Shown: piece by piece, positions 44,671 through 56,747 of the stretch
How the letters are laid out: each line of letters opens with the position of its first letter
Position numbering within the stretch: the stretch's first letter is position 1
Assembly: GCF_029873635.1 (NCBI RefSeq)
Contig: NC_080420.1
Span: 28,635,032-28,699,031 of the forward strand
DNA length: 64,000 nt
DNA from: Malania oleifera
Lineage: Eukaryota > Streptophyta > Magnoliopsida > Santalales > Ximeniaceae
Direction of reading: 5' to 3'
Program-made: the position numbers and the translations under genes
The notes under the pieces: model-generated
Told to the model about the DNA's origin: nothing
Databases searched by the model: none
What the model saw: the letters and a program-made list of their open reading frames with translations, nothing else

Positions 44671-46949
44671 TTAGAATTGGTGTATTCCTAAGAGGGGGGG
44701 GTGAATTGGAATTTTAAACTTTTCTCCTAAGTTGAACTGGATATTAGTAGAATATCCCAACCTAAGGTCTTTCTATGTAGTTCTAAATATGCCAATAAAT
44801 ATAATATACGAAAATTTAAATCAAGTGCATCACTCACATAATAACATACACGGGGTAAATATAAAGTGTAGAAATATAAACAAACACACGATATGTTATC
44901 GGGGTTCGGCTAACTGTGCCTACGTCCCCGCCTCTAGCTCGCAAGTTCGAGGATTCCACTAATAGCTCACTTAAGGGTGGAGCGGCACCGATTACAACCA
45001 GGTCAATTAGCACAGGGCTAACCTCAACCTTAACCAGGTCATTTAGCGGGGCTAACCTTAACCTACACACCTTAACAGGATGGCGCACCTAACTTTCCTA
45101 ACCGAGTCTAAGCTAATTCGGGACTATTCCAGAGCTAGTCTCCCTCTTCAGGCCCGTTCTTGGAAATACAACAGATGTGTATTACAATCAAATGGTACAG
45201 TGATTGTTCTTTCGTGTAAAGCAGAGATGTATCCAAATACGCCCAATTACATACACCACAATATGATTTAATATGTAAGCTCAATGTGGTCTAATATTTT
45301 AACTATCGGATATACATATATATATATTTACTATCAGTGTAATGAGTGCATGAGAATATCAATCAAGAAATCTTTGCATCACAAGATATTCAGCCAATAA
45401 GTTCACACAAAGATGTCAAGTCTCAAGTATTCCAATCAGCAGGATGTCTCAAGCATGTAAATATCAAATGATGTATATGCTTGGTTTGCAAAAGATGTGT
45501 AATCTTTGTATTCAGCAAATAAAATATGAGTGAATAAATATTGCAACAAAGATCACTATCACATAAACAAATATCTTCCCAAAGTTATATCAAAATAAAG
45601 ACCACAAGATATTTGAAAATGTTTTGAAGAGATTTTGCAATCCATAAAAAAATACGAACTTCTTAAGATATTGCAATGGATATGCAACACTCGAAAGTTT
45701 AATACAAGTTTTCTTTGGTAAGACTTATTAACAAAGTCTCTTAAGAATACTTAGGTTTAGCTCTCAAGAAAATTATATCAAGCAACTAGAGCAAGGAGAG
45801 CAAACCTTTATGCACAACCACACTTAAACACACTTACAAAGATATTAGAAGTAAGATCTGGTAAGAATAAGTGTTGGAGGCTCAAAGATAAGTATTATGG
45901 GTTTTGGGATTTTCAGAGAATTTTTCCCTAATCAAATCTGCTAATCTCTTACTAATTTTCACAAATGATCTCATATATATAGACATGGGAAGAGATATGA
46001 CCGTTAGGGACCTATTGGGCATTATTAGGGAAGTTTAATGACATTTCAAATATTTTAACCCTGTTTAAAAAATGTTTAACTGCGGTAAAAATCAAGGCAA
46101 CCCGAGAGGTCCAGTCGACCAGAACAAGTTTGGTTGACTAGGACTCATACGGTTCGATCGACCAGGGCATTTTTGAACTGAATGGTCGATCGATCGAAAG
46201 TGCCTTTCCAAAGGTGATTTTCCATTTTTATCGAGGTTCGGTCGACCAAGCCATTTTGAACTAGCTGGTTCGGTCAACCAGACAGTTGAGAGTTTTCCCG
46301 AGGACCCTCAGTCGACCAAGTAGTTGGAGTTCATTTTTTGTCTCAATTGACCAGATGGTCAAATTGTTGACCCAGGGGGTTTCGGTCGACCGGGGTTTTT
46401 TGAACTGCAATGGTTCGGTCAATCAGGACCTTGTTCAACTATTGACGTAGGCCTGTTTCGATCGACCAGGGCAAAATGAACTACCTTGGCCGGTCGACTG
46501 AAAGTGCACAATGTGTGCATTTCGGTCTTGTTATGCATCACACAAACCCTAATCAAGTGCCTATCAAATATAGGTGCAAATGTGTGTCCTAGGGTCACTT
46601 GGGATCCAATTTAAAGACACCGAAAAAATGCGATGTCGGTCGATCGGAAGGGAAAACCCTAAGGTCTTTCTAAGGTCATTTTTCATTTATGGTTTGTTTG
46701 AACTTACATATTATCATGCATTTGATATGTATGAGCTTATTACAAACCAAAGGCCTATTTACTATTACAGACCAATTTCCCTACTGAATATATATATTAC
46801 AACTGAAAAATATGAATTGGTCTTTAAGCCTTAAGCTTTCACGTGTCATCAATGTATCTGCTAATATAGACCTGCACATGAACTAGATATTCATTAAATA
46901 TATGAATATTAGTCATTATCAAAACGGGGTGTGACCTATTAGGTCAACA
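44671..46949 (-). repeat. Sirevirus A 3' LTR
   Basis: 2,279 bases from TGTTAGAATTGGTG to TTAGGTCAACA, closely matching 53367-55625. A palindrome array lies at 46105-46500, mostly decayed (GGTTGACT, GATCGACC, GGTCAACC). The minus-strand TATATATA sits near 45973. The PPT (AAAAAAGAGGGAGAA, minus) is at 46950-46964. Confidence 0.93.
46105..46500 (-). promoter_or_regulatory. GGTCGACC array in Sirevirus A 3' LTR
   Basis: About a dozen units, most carrying one C/T or G/A change at the central CG. A few exact GGTCGACC copies remain. The array lies upstream of the TATA box on the element's strand. Confidence 0.75.
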
Positions 46950-49900
46950 TTCTCCCTCTTTTTTGATGATGACAAATACGATTGGCAAAAATATAGAGTT
47001 AAGCCTAAGAAGGCTCCCCCTCACAATATGCATCCAATTTATTTTTAAACAAAAGTCCTACCCATTATTTTTGCCTCTTTCCATCTCCCCCTTTTGACAA
47101 CAGTAAAGAGGGTCATTTGAATTAAAATCCTAGGCAATGGATAAGTATTACAGTTATACAAGAAGAATTTTGGAAAGATTTTTAAAAATTTCGGCAGAGT
47201 GTCGTTTGTAAATTAAACTTTACAAAATAAAACCTGTATAAGTGTAACCTGTTTGAGTTTATATTTCCTAACAATTTATCCACAACTACTCAAACAGTTC
47301 AGTATGGTCCAACAAGTAAATAAAACTATCAAGATGATCACGAAGTGGCCAAGTTGGGCATTACAAATGATAATCATTATTCATTACATTCAATACGATC
47401 ATGTAATAGATATATATTTGACATGTGCACACAATCAATAATCAACTTTCACAAAGGCTAAAGCAAGAATACAAGTCAACAATAATATTAGTTGCTAAGT
47501 CTTAGAAAGTTCTCATTTGAGTGCTCCCCCTAAAATTATGCAATTTATGAAACATCTAAGAAGCATCTCTACTGTGCATTAGACCTATTAGCTACTTATA
47601 TTGATGTTAATTATGAGAGTTCATTAGGTTTTTAACACAGTATAAGTAATGGAACAAATGAGACTCACAAAGTAAAACCAGTTAATAGCATGAGTCCAAT
47701 GAGCTAGGTGAGTTATAATTCTCTTCTCAAGGATGGGGCATAAACTCCTCGATATAGTCTCAGGCATACATAAGTGTGTTTATGCTCAAGAATGAATTTC
47801 ATTTAAGTACATCCATCATATGTTCATTCTTCTTAGTATTACTTAGCATGCAAGAGATTTTAGGCATAAAGTTCTTACTGATTTATTCTAAGATTGGGAC
47901 TTAAATTCCCATGTATTTTTGCATGCACACTTACTTGAATTAAGCTGAGGGATGATGTTCTCTTAAGTGCATTTCTTATATACTCATTCTATCAAATAAA
48001 TTCAGCATGCAACAAATATTAATCATTCAGCGCATATGCATGACATATTGCATTTCATTTTAAAAACATGATAGTCAATTAAGACTATACTCAAAGTTAT
48101 GCAATTTTGAAATGGATGTATGTATATAATAATAATGAGGTAAGTGGAAAAAGAGTTTGTCTTGAAATTTGATCTTGCCAAAAGTTAATGTAGATAAATA
48201 TATATATGTGTATATAATTATAATATACATCCCTTTTTTAATGTTTGCAAAATGGTGTTGGGGGTGCTTGCAGAAACAGAAACTTTAATTTAAAAACTCA
48301 TGCAAGCGAGCAACAAATTTTTTGGTATGTCAATAAAGCACATACTAAAAATAACCAGAAAACCAAAACCATAATGATCCTAAAAGTTCAACAATCACAT
48401 GCAAGATCATATGGCAAATACAAACAGTTGTGGCAATATAAACATGCTTCAGATTATGATTTTCAATAAAATCTTTTCATTCAAGTACATGCCACAATGA
48501 ATTCATTCAAGATCTAAGCTAAACATATGGGTAAGCAAAACAAGGTAGTAATTTAATTCTAGATGCTCCCCCTATCAATTTGAATATATGCTTAGATTCT
48601 TTAACTACTGATACTATCCAAAGATTAATTTCATTATGCTTAATAGTATAAGCCATCAATCCAAATCTTTAAAATCAACTATACTGAGTATTTGTCAATT
48701 ACATGTTATCATTTGATTAGTATAGTTGTCCCTATAGACCATGGATGCATCAGAAGATATATATTAAGGCATGCAATAATGTTCATGACCCAAGAACATT
48801 TCATATCAAAACATAAGCCTTTAAGCACTAGATATAATGTTTTAGGTATTCTCAAGAGTCTCGATATTCAATAAATGAAAGTGATGCATATGGATCATTT
48901 ATGCACTTCCTATAAGGATGGATCTGAGCCTTTCTAAACAATTGATGATTATGCTAGGATGAAGATTAATTATCTATTTAAGTTTTCACTTATCCTTTTC
49001 AAAAATATTTTAAAGTTAATTTCATCATAATCATCTTTAACACAAGGTTTTGGTTTGGGAAAAGTCCTGTTGAAATTTCGACAGCATGTAGTCTATAAAT
49101 TGGATATTTACCAAATTTTCATGCACCAAAACCTGATAGATTTAAGCAATCAATTCAAAATAGTATTTTAATCATGCGAGAACCTATAATCCACTACCAG
49201 CATGCAATTCTCATCAACTGCATCCACAATGCAGGAGGCTTTCAACACAGGCATGCAATCTAGTAGTATAATCAACAGATGATACAAAAGATAAACTATC
49301 CATTATAAGATATACTCATTTAACACATAATGAATAGTAGGAATTCAGTACTTTTCATATGAAGGCATATGGCCATGAAAGACAAAAATTCATGAGAGCA
49401 TTTAATGTATATATATTCATGAAGAGTAATGTTCCCCCTGAGTTATGCACTTATTCAAGGACCAAACAGTCACAATAGATATTTCTTTAAGTGAGCTAAG
49501 TCAGTATTGCCTCTATTGATATGAATTTCGATATGTGTGAGAGGCACGAATTAGAATAACTTTCAATTTAAAAGTACACATGCATAGGTCTACTTGAATT
49601 TTATGCATTCATCTAGATTGAGACCTAGGCAATCAAGTTAGTCATTCAACTCATCTCTAAGTATATAAAGCTCTAAAAGATATGACTTAATAATTTGAGA
49701 GCTTGTGAAGTGAAAATGAGTAAATACTCTTGACAATCAAATTATCATTTAGTTTAGAAGAGTATTTAGAATGAGTGGACATTTTCAAAAATATTTTTGT
49801 GCTTGGTAATCATGTCCATGCTTGGGCAAAGAGCATATAGGATATGTGAATGTTGTGAACAATACTCTTCAAAGAATGGAAAGTATCCTATAAATATAAT

Positions 49901-50250
49901 TACAATCTAAAGCAAGGATACAAGTAGATAGGTGAAACCTTACCGAATATGATCATGGTTTGGTAAGGATTTCCTATAGATGAGACAATTCAAAATTAGA
50001 GTATTTTTTGTATTTTTGGTTCAAAGGGAATATTTTGATTTTATCAATGAAATGTGAATCCCTTAGTGGTTGCCTCTAATCTTGATTAAGAATGATGACT
50101 TTTAATATGCACACAATAAATATGGAATTTTAATGAACAGTGCTTATACCTAAGGTGATGACTAGAGTTTGGTTGATGAGATTAGGGTTAAAGATATATA
50201 GAATAGGATGAGACCCTAAAGTTCATTTTTGTGCAATGGACAATAGTTGC
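46950..50250 (-). other. Noncoding 3' interior of Sirevirus A
   Basis: No coding domain. Polypurine motifs (AGGGGGAGC or AGGGGGAAC on the minus strand) recur near 47017, 47090, 47524, 48568 and 49433. The stretch near 49165-49225 (GCGAGAACCTAT, CCACTACCAGCATGCAATTC) recurs at about 62842-62890 in A3, showing common descent. Confidence 0.7.
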
Positions 50251-50751
50251 TTAACTTAAGATGTTTTGTTTTAAAGTATGAGTTAAGCATTTTGGAAATA
50301 TTTGCCTAGCAATGATGCCCAGTCCATTTGGAAGTGGATAATGATTTTTAGTATGACTGGTTAGTGCGTATACTAAGATTGTCATTTTAAGCAACAACCA
50401 CTTCCCAAACCTACAATCGTCACAACCCCCTAAACCTAAACCTAAAATCCAAGGAAGCATTAAATAATTAAATAGTATTAATTTAAATCCATTTTCCTTA
50501 GATCCTACGAGGTTTGCTTTGCTAATTATCCATTTCATTTCTTTTTCTAAGCCTTTGGCACTTTTAAGTAAACAATTAAACCATACGTGCCACATAGTTT
50601 TGCAAAATAAGCAGGTATTGCATTTTCGTGAAGGGATATGCTTATTTATTCTGTTTTTACTCAATTAGGCATGAAACTTTTGATGACAATGGAATTTATA
50701 AAATGAACCCTTGTTTTTAAACGATTTATTTGTTTTAACTCCAAAGGGTTT
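50251..50751 (-). pseudogene. Sirevirus A gag, C-terminal part with zinc knuckle
   Basis: The minus strand continues the gag cut by the LTR at 50752-52446. It reads K-P-F-G-V-K-T-N-K-S-F and, after a stop, the zinc knuckle C-L-F-C-K-T-M-W-H-V-W-F-N-C (C-x2-C-x4-H-x4-C). K-A-N-L-V-G-S-K-E-N-G-F follows, a decayed form of the N-L-x-G-P-K block usual after the Sirevirus gag knuckle. No pol follows. Confidence 0.72.
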
Positions 50752-52446
50752 TGTGGCCTAATAAGGCTTACAATTCTTATTTTGATGATAACAAATCAAA
50801 TGATATATTTAATATGTTTCAAGTAAAAGTGTTCAGGAAAATAACAGAGCTCAATTGTATAAGAAAGTTCATGGATTACAAAGAGCATGAAAAATGAAGT
50901 CATATTGTGAAAAGCTCAAAGGAAAGAATGCAACTACAAAGATGGTGGAAGAACAAGTTTTGAAGACTAGATTATACTTTTAAGGATATTCTCAAATGTA
51001 AGTACTTCAAAGTAAATCTTAAGTATAAAGAAATTTGAAGCTCATAAAAATTCAAAAATATGTTTTTATATATACTCAAAAGAATATTTCTTAAATCCAT
51101 AAAAAGAAAGGGTTTAAGAAAAGAAATTTTTTTTTGAAATAATGAAGTTTTTAAACATATTTATTTCAAAATATTTGGAAAATAAAAAATATTTTTTTTA
51201 AACATATATACTCTAAAAAGTATTTTTTTTAATAAATAAAAAGGGCTTAAAAAGTGAAGATTTTTTAAACCTTGCTTTTAAACATATTTATTTCAAAATA
51301 TTTGGAAATGAATTTTAGAAATCCTTGGGAGTAATGGATGATTTCAAAAAAAAAAAACTCTATAAATAGTTCTAATCTCAAACATTTTAAATTAGAGAAA
51401 AGAAAGTACAAAGAAAGAGAGAAAGAACTTTGATGAAATATTCAAAAGAATTTTGAAATTGAGAAATCCTCTAAAGTTTCCAGATCAAGTGCTTTTCAAC
51501 AACTTTTCTAATCCAGAGAGATTCAAAGGCTTTTAGATCAAAGTAAGTTTTTTTTAAAGGTTTTAGATCAACTAATCTTCAAGTATTCAAAATTTTATTT
51601 TCAAAGGATCTGAAATTCTTTTAAGATAAACTCTCTGATCTGAAATCGATTTACATTCTGAAATTAAGTTTTCCAACGATCAAAATTTTTATCTTCTTTG
51701 GAAAATTATTTGATAATCCATACCAAGTAATTGAGCTTGAAATTTCTTATATTTAAATTACTTTGAGGTATAAAGTGAGCTGATTGGTGTATTAATTCAC
51801 TCTACTGTGAGAGTTTTCTTTTGCACACATATTCCTTCGTTATCTTTCTTAAACGATTCTGAGTTGTTGAATCGTTGAACCAAATAAGGGGTTGTTATTT
51901 GGAGAGGCGGGCTCTAGCCTAATTGAAGGAGTGCATTGTAAGTTGGTATTGTTCCACCAGGTAAAGGAACTGAGATAGTGAAATCCTTTGGTGTTTTTGC
52001 CAAAGGCGAGGACGTAGGCTGTGTTGAAGCCCGAACCTCGTAAAAACTCTTGCCTCCTTCTCTCTATTTTAATTTACATACTTCATTCACTTTTGTTATA
52101 AAATTCATGAGTGCAGGTTGCAGGATTTAAATTAAGTTCTTGATCAATAGAAAGTACGTTTTGATTAATCTTTTGCGGAAACCCAAAAGGGGAGTACGTT
52201 GATTAATTTGCGGAAATCTTAATCAAGTAAAGTGAATAATAAAATGTTACATGGAAAGCAACGGAAGCCTAAATGTTATTGATTGATTGATTACGTTGAT
52301 TGAATTATTATTTTAAATTCCAGTTTTCTTAAGTGTTGTTATATATTGTATTTTGTTGGGTTATTAAAATTAGAAAACTTAAAAATCAAATAAAATTAAA
52401 AGATTTCCAATTCACCCCCCCTCTTGGGAAGCTATTCTTCATTTTA
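50752..52446 (+). mobile_element. B-like solo LTR inside Sirevirus A gag
   Basis: A plus-oriented LTR begins TGTGGCCTAATAAGGC. It contains TTTTGATGATAACAAATC (reverse of the B LTR end) and ends in AATTCACCCCCCCTCTTGGG followed by CTATTCTTCATTTTA. The duplication GGTTT flanks it (50747-50751, 52447-52451). It is the only opposite-strand Sirevirus LTR in the right half. Length is 1,695 bases. No GTCGAC array was seen in it. Confidence 0.85.
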
Positions 52447-53180
52447 GGTTTATTATGATTATTCTTCTCATTTTTAGCTTTGAGTGTAAATCTAGAATAA
52501 TCATCTATTTCTTCATCTAAGCATGCAATTTTCAATATTTTCTCAATCTTTTTCTTTTCAAGAATGGCACAAGAATTTTCCAACCCCTTTAATTGTTTTT
52601 CTATTCTTTTGTTCTCACTTTTCAAAAATATTTTATGCTTTGAAACTCTAACTAGAAACTTGTGCATTTTCACTAAAGTCTTTTCTAGTTTTTCATGCGA
52701 CAACATGCTTTTAATATTTAATTCAGCACATGATTCATCAAAAGATATGTCATAATTATTATATGAATCGTTGCATGCATGTTCAACAATATTATCATAG
52801 GGAATATTTGATGATTCATCATATGACATAATATAGCATTCAACATAAGAATCATCACACACATCATCACAAGAATCATCAAATGAGCGAGAGTGAAAAT
52901 CATATACCTCCTCGTTGATTTCTAGCTCATGATTTACCTCATCCTGATCATTTGAGCTTGGAATATTCGGAAGAGTTACGATCTCCATCTCCTGGGATTC
53001 TCCATATTTCTTTTCTAGTTCATCCCAGATTTCCTGTGCACTATGACATGCCATGATCTCAAGAAGGATGTAAGAGTCCAAAGCACAATGTAATAGTTCC
53101 ATGGCATATGAATTTGCATGCATCAAGATATTATCATTTTCATTTACAAGCATACAAATTCCTTTGAAAATCACCTACCA
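52447..53180 (-). pseudogene. gag: Sirevirus A gag, N-terminal part
   Basis: The minus strand shows A-M-E-L-L-H-C-A-L-D-S, then A-Q-E-I-W-D-E-L-E-K-K-Y-G-E-S, the start of a UBN2-type gag. It then runs directly into an acidic Asp/Ser-rich stretch and a coiled coil (L-S-H-E-K-L-E-K-T-L-V-K-M-H-K). The usual gag core between them is missing compared with B, so an internal deletion is likely. The frame ends in LTR sequence at 52446. Confidence 0.78.
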
Positions 53181-53352
53181 AGCCCTCCAACTCTTAGATT
53201 TTATAAATATGCTCATTCTAATTTTTCAAGTGATGTAATCGACACCACAAATCAATGGAGGACTAGTAGGTGACTATTCCTCTCCGAATGGGGATACACC
53301 AATTTGAGTCATTGCGATCTTTTGCAAAAATGTTTAAGTCTAGTGCAACGAG

Positions 53353-53364
53353 GCTCTGATACCA
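53353..53364 (-). other. Sirevirus A primer-binding site
   Basis: The minus strand reads TGGTATCAGAGC, two bases from the 5' LTR. Confidence 0.95.
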
Positions 53365-53366
53365 AT

Positions 53367-55625
53367 TGTTAGAATTGGTGTATTCTCAAGAGGGGGGGTG
53401 AATTGGAATTTTAAACTTTTCTCCTAGGTTGAACTGGATGTTAGTAGAATATCACAACCTAGGGTCTTTCTATGTAGTTCTAAATACCCCAATAAATATA
53501 ATATACGAAAATTTAAATCAAATGCATCATTAATATAATAACATACATGTGCGGTAAATATAAAGTGCGAAAATATAAACCAACACACGATATGTTATCA
53601 GGGTTCAGCCAACTGTGCCTACGTCCCCTCCTCTAGCTTGCAAGCCCGAGGATTCCACTAATAGCTCACTTAAGGGTGGAGCGGCACCGATTATAACCAG
53701 GTCAATTAGCACAGGGCTGACCTCAACCTTAACCAAGTTAATTAGCGGGGCTGACCTCAACCTACACGCCTTAACAGGATGATGCACCTAACTTTCCTAA
53801 CTGGGTCTAAGCCAATTCGGGACTATTCCAAAGCTAGACTCTCTCTTCAGGTCCGTGCCTAGAAATACAACAGATGTGAATTACAATCAAATGGTACAGT
53901 GATTGTGCTTTCTTGTAAAGCAGATATGTACCCAAATACGCGCAATTATGTACACCACAATATAATTTAATATGTAAGCTCAATGTGCTCCAATATTTTA
54001 ACTCTTCGATATATATATTTACTATCAGTGTAATGAGTATGTGAGAGTATCAATCAAGCAATCTTTGTATCATAAGATATTCAGCCAATAAGTTCACACA
54101 AAGATGTCAAGTCTCAAGTATTTCAATCAGCAGGATGTCTCAAGCATGTAAATATCAAATGATGTATATGCTTGGTTTGCAAAAGATGTGTAATCTCTGT
54201 ATTCAGAAAATAAAATATGAGTGAATAAATATTGTAACAAAGAGCACTATCACATAAACAAATATCTTCTCATAGTTATATCAAAATAAAGACCACAAGA
54301 TATTTGAAAATGTTTTGAAGAGATTTTGCAATCCACAAACAAATACGAACTTCTCAAGATATTGCAATGGATATGCAACACTCAGAAGTTTAATACAAGT
54401 CTTCTTTGGTGAGACTTATTAACAAAGTCCCCTAAGAATACTTAGGTTTAGCTCTCAAGAAAATTATATCAAGCAACTCGAGCAAGGAGAGCAAACCTTT
54501 ATGCACAACCACACTTAAACACACTTACAAAGATATTTTAGAAGTAAGATCTGGTAAGAATAAGTGTTGGAGGCTCAAAGATGAGTATTATGGGTTTTGA
54601 GATTTTCAGAGAATTTTTCCCTAATCAAATATGCTAATCTCTTACTAATTTTCACAAATGATCTCATATATATAGACATGGGAAGAGATATGACCGTTAG
54701 GGACCTATTGGGCATTATTAGGGAAGTTTAATGACATTTCAAATATTTTAACCCTGCTTAAAAAATGTTTAACTGCAGTAAAAATCAAGGCAACCCGAGA
54801 GGTCTGGTCGACCACGACTCATATGGTTCGGTCGACTAGGGCATTTTTTAACTGAATGGTCGGTCGATCGAAAGTGTCTTTTCAAAGGAAATTTTTCATT
54901 TTTACCGAGGTTCAGTCGATCGGGCCATTTTGAACTGGCTGGTTCGATCGACTAGATCGTTGGGATTTTTCCCGAGGACCCTCAGTCGACCAGGTAGTTG
55001 GAGTTCATTTTTTGTCTCGATCGACTAGATGGTCAAATTGTTGACCTAAGGGGTTTCGGTCTACCGGGGCTTTTTGGACTGCAATGGTTCGATCAATAGG
55101 GACCTTGGTCAACTATTGACCTAGACCTATTTCGGTCGACCAGAGCAAAATGAACTACCTTGGCCGGTCGACCGAAAGTGCACAATGTGTGCATTTCGGT
55201 CCTATTATGCATCACACAAACCCTAATCAAGTGTCTATCAAACATAGGTGCAAATGTGTGTGTCTTAGGGTCACTTGGGGTCTAATTTAAAGACATAGAA
55301 AAAGTCCAGTGTCAGTCGACTGGAAGGGAAAACCCTAAGGTCTTTCTAAGGTCATTTTTCATTTACGGTTTGTTTGAGCTTACGTATTATCATGCATGTG
55401 GTGTGTGTGAGCTTATTACAAACCAAAGACATATTTACTATTACAGACCAATTTCCCTACTGAGTATATAGATTACAACTGAAAAATATGAATTGGTTTT
55501 CAAGCCTTAAGCTTTCACGTGCCATCAATGTATCTGCTAATATAGACCTGCACATGAACTAGATATTCATTAAATACATGAATATTTGTTATTATTAAAA
55601 TCGGGCATGACCTATAAGGTCAACA
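53367..55625 (-). repeat. Sirevirus A 5' LTR
   Basis: 2,259 bases, closely matching 44671-46949 along the whole length. The palindrome array is at 54795-55320. The minus-strand TATATATA lies near 54668. Confidence 0.93.
54795..55320 (-). promoter_or_regulatory. GGTCGACC array in Sirevirus A 5' LTR
   Basis: Exact and decayed copies (TTCGGTCGACTAGG, TTCAGTCGATCGGG, TTCGATCGACTAG, TTTCGGTCGACCAG, CCGGTCGACCGAAAG). Comparison with 46105-46500 shows that different CG steps decayed in the two LTRs after insertion. Confidence 0.75.
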
Positions 55626-56747
55626 CGAACTAAACATTCAGTATGAAGAATAGCATCTCCCTAATCAGATAAAGGCAATTTAGTTCTCATAATCATGAGT
55701 CTAGCAATGAGTTGAAGTTTCTTAATAAAAGATTCAGTTAAACCATTTTGTGTATGGAAATGAGCAACGAGATGTTCAACTTCTATTCCAAATGACATGC
55801 AATAGTTATCAAAAGTTTGGGATGTAAATTCACCAGCTTATCCAAACCAATTGATTTAATTGGATAATCGGGAAAATGAGCTCGTAATCTAATTAGTTGA
55901 GAAAAAAGTCTAGCAAATGCAATATTACGAATAGAAAGTAGAGAAACATGTGACCATCTAGTAGATGCATCAATTAAGAGCATAAAGTATCTAAATGGTC
56001 CAGATGGTGAATGTATTGGTCCACATATATCACCATGAATTCTTTGTAAGAAACTGGGTAATTCAAGACTTACTTTTGAAACAAATGGTTTCAAAAGAAC
56101 CTTCTACTTCTTTAGTGGATGACCATGTGAATTCTCAATGATTCTACACATCATTACATCCCCAGGATGTCCAAGACGATCATGCCAAAGTGTAAATAAC
56201 TTTGGGTCATTGCACTTCTGGTGCAAGACATTATATGATTCAACTGGTTTAATCTTTGTATAATACAATTTAGAAGATAAAGTTGGCAGCTTTTCTAAAA
56301 TTTGTTTCGTCCTAAAAACAATAGAAGTAATATAAAAGAATTCTTTACTACCTTCATTTGTAGTTTCAATGTGATATCTTAAGTCTTAAATCTTTAAAGC
56401 TTAACATATTTTTTTTGGATCTGCTAGAATATAAAGCTTCATCAATTTGTAATAAAGTACCATTGGGTAACTTTATATTAGTTCTTTCGAAACCTTTAAT
56501 TAAATTTATAGAACAAGATATTGTATTAACATTTGTTAAATATATATTCAAGTAATGGAAATATTTCCTATCTCAAAGAATTATGTGTGTTGTAGCACTG
56601 TCAGCTAAACAAATTTCTTCGAAAGACATCTTAGAATCGATCAAAGCTTTAAGACAATTCACACTACAACAAATATTTTAAAAACTCATTACTATAATTG
56701 AAAATAGTAGCAATTTATCCAAATACAATATTACTTACTATATATCC
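55626..56747 (-). pseudogene. pol: Copia element F: protease, pre-integrase and integrase core
   Basis: On the minus strand, C-L-A-D-S-A-T-T-H (about 56590-56620) is the protease active site. I-K-L-P-N-G-T-L-L and L-W-H-D-R-L-G-H-P-G-D-V (about 56155-56200) are the pre-integrase zinc region. L-Q-R-I-H-G-D-I-C-G-P-I-H and L-L-I-D-A-S-T-R-W-S-H-V are the integrase core. A frameshift near 55840 spoils the second acidic block. The stretch ends V-R at 55626, where Sirevirus A is inserted. Confidence 0.88.

Larger units (their letters stand above)
44671..55625 (-). mobile_element. Sirevirus A: two-LTR element with broken gag and no pol
   Basis: Left (3') LTR 44671-46949, interior 46950-53366, right (5') LTR 53367-55625, PBS 53353-53364. 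Flanks CGAAA (44666-44670) and CGAAC (55626-55630) match at four of five bases. Removing the element and one flank rejoins the F integrase frame exactly, which confirms the borders. The interior holds gag remnants only, plus a B-like solo LTR at 50752-52446. With no protease, integrase or RT it would depend on enzymes from a relative. Confidence 0.92.

Noticed and set aside
48245-48469. 74-codon plus frame in the Sirevirus A interior
   Set aside because: No motif, opposite to the element's strand, and low-complexity composition.
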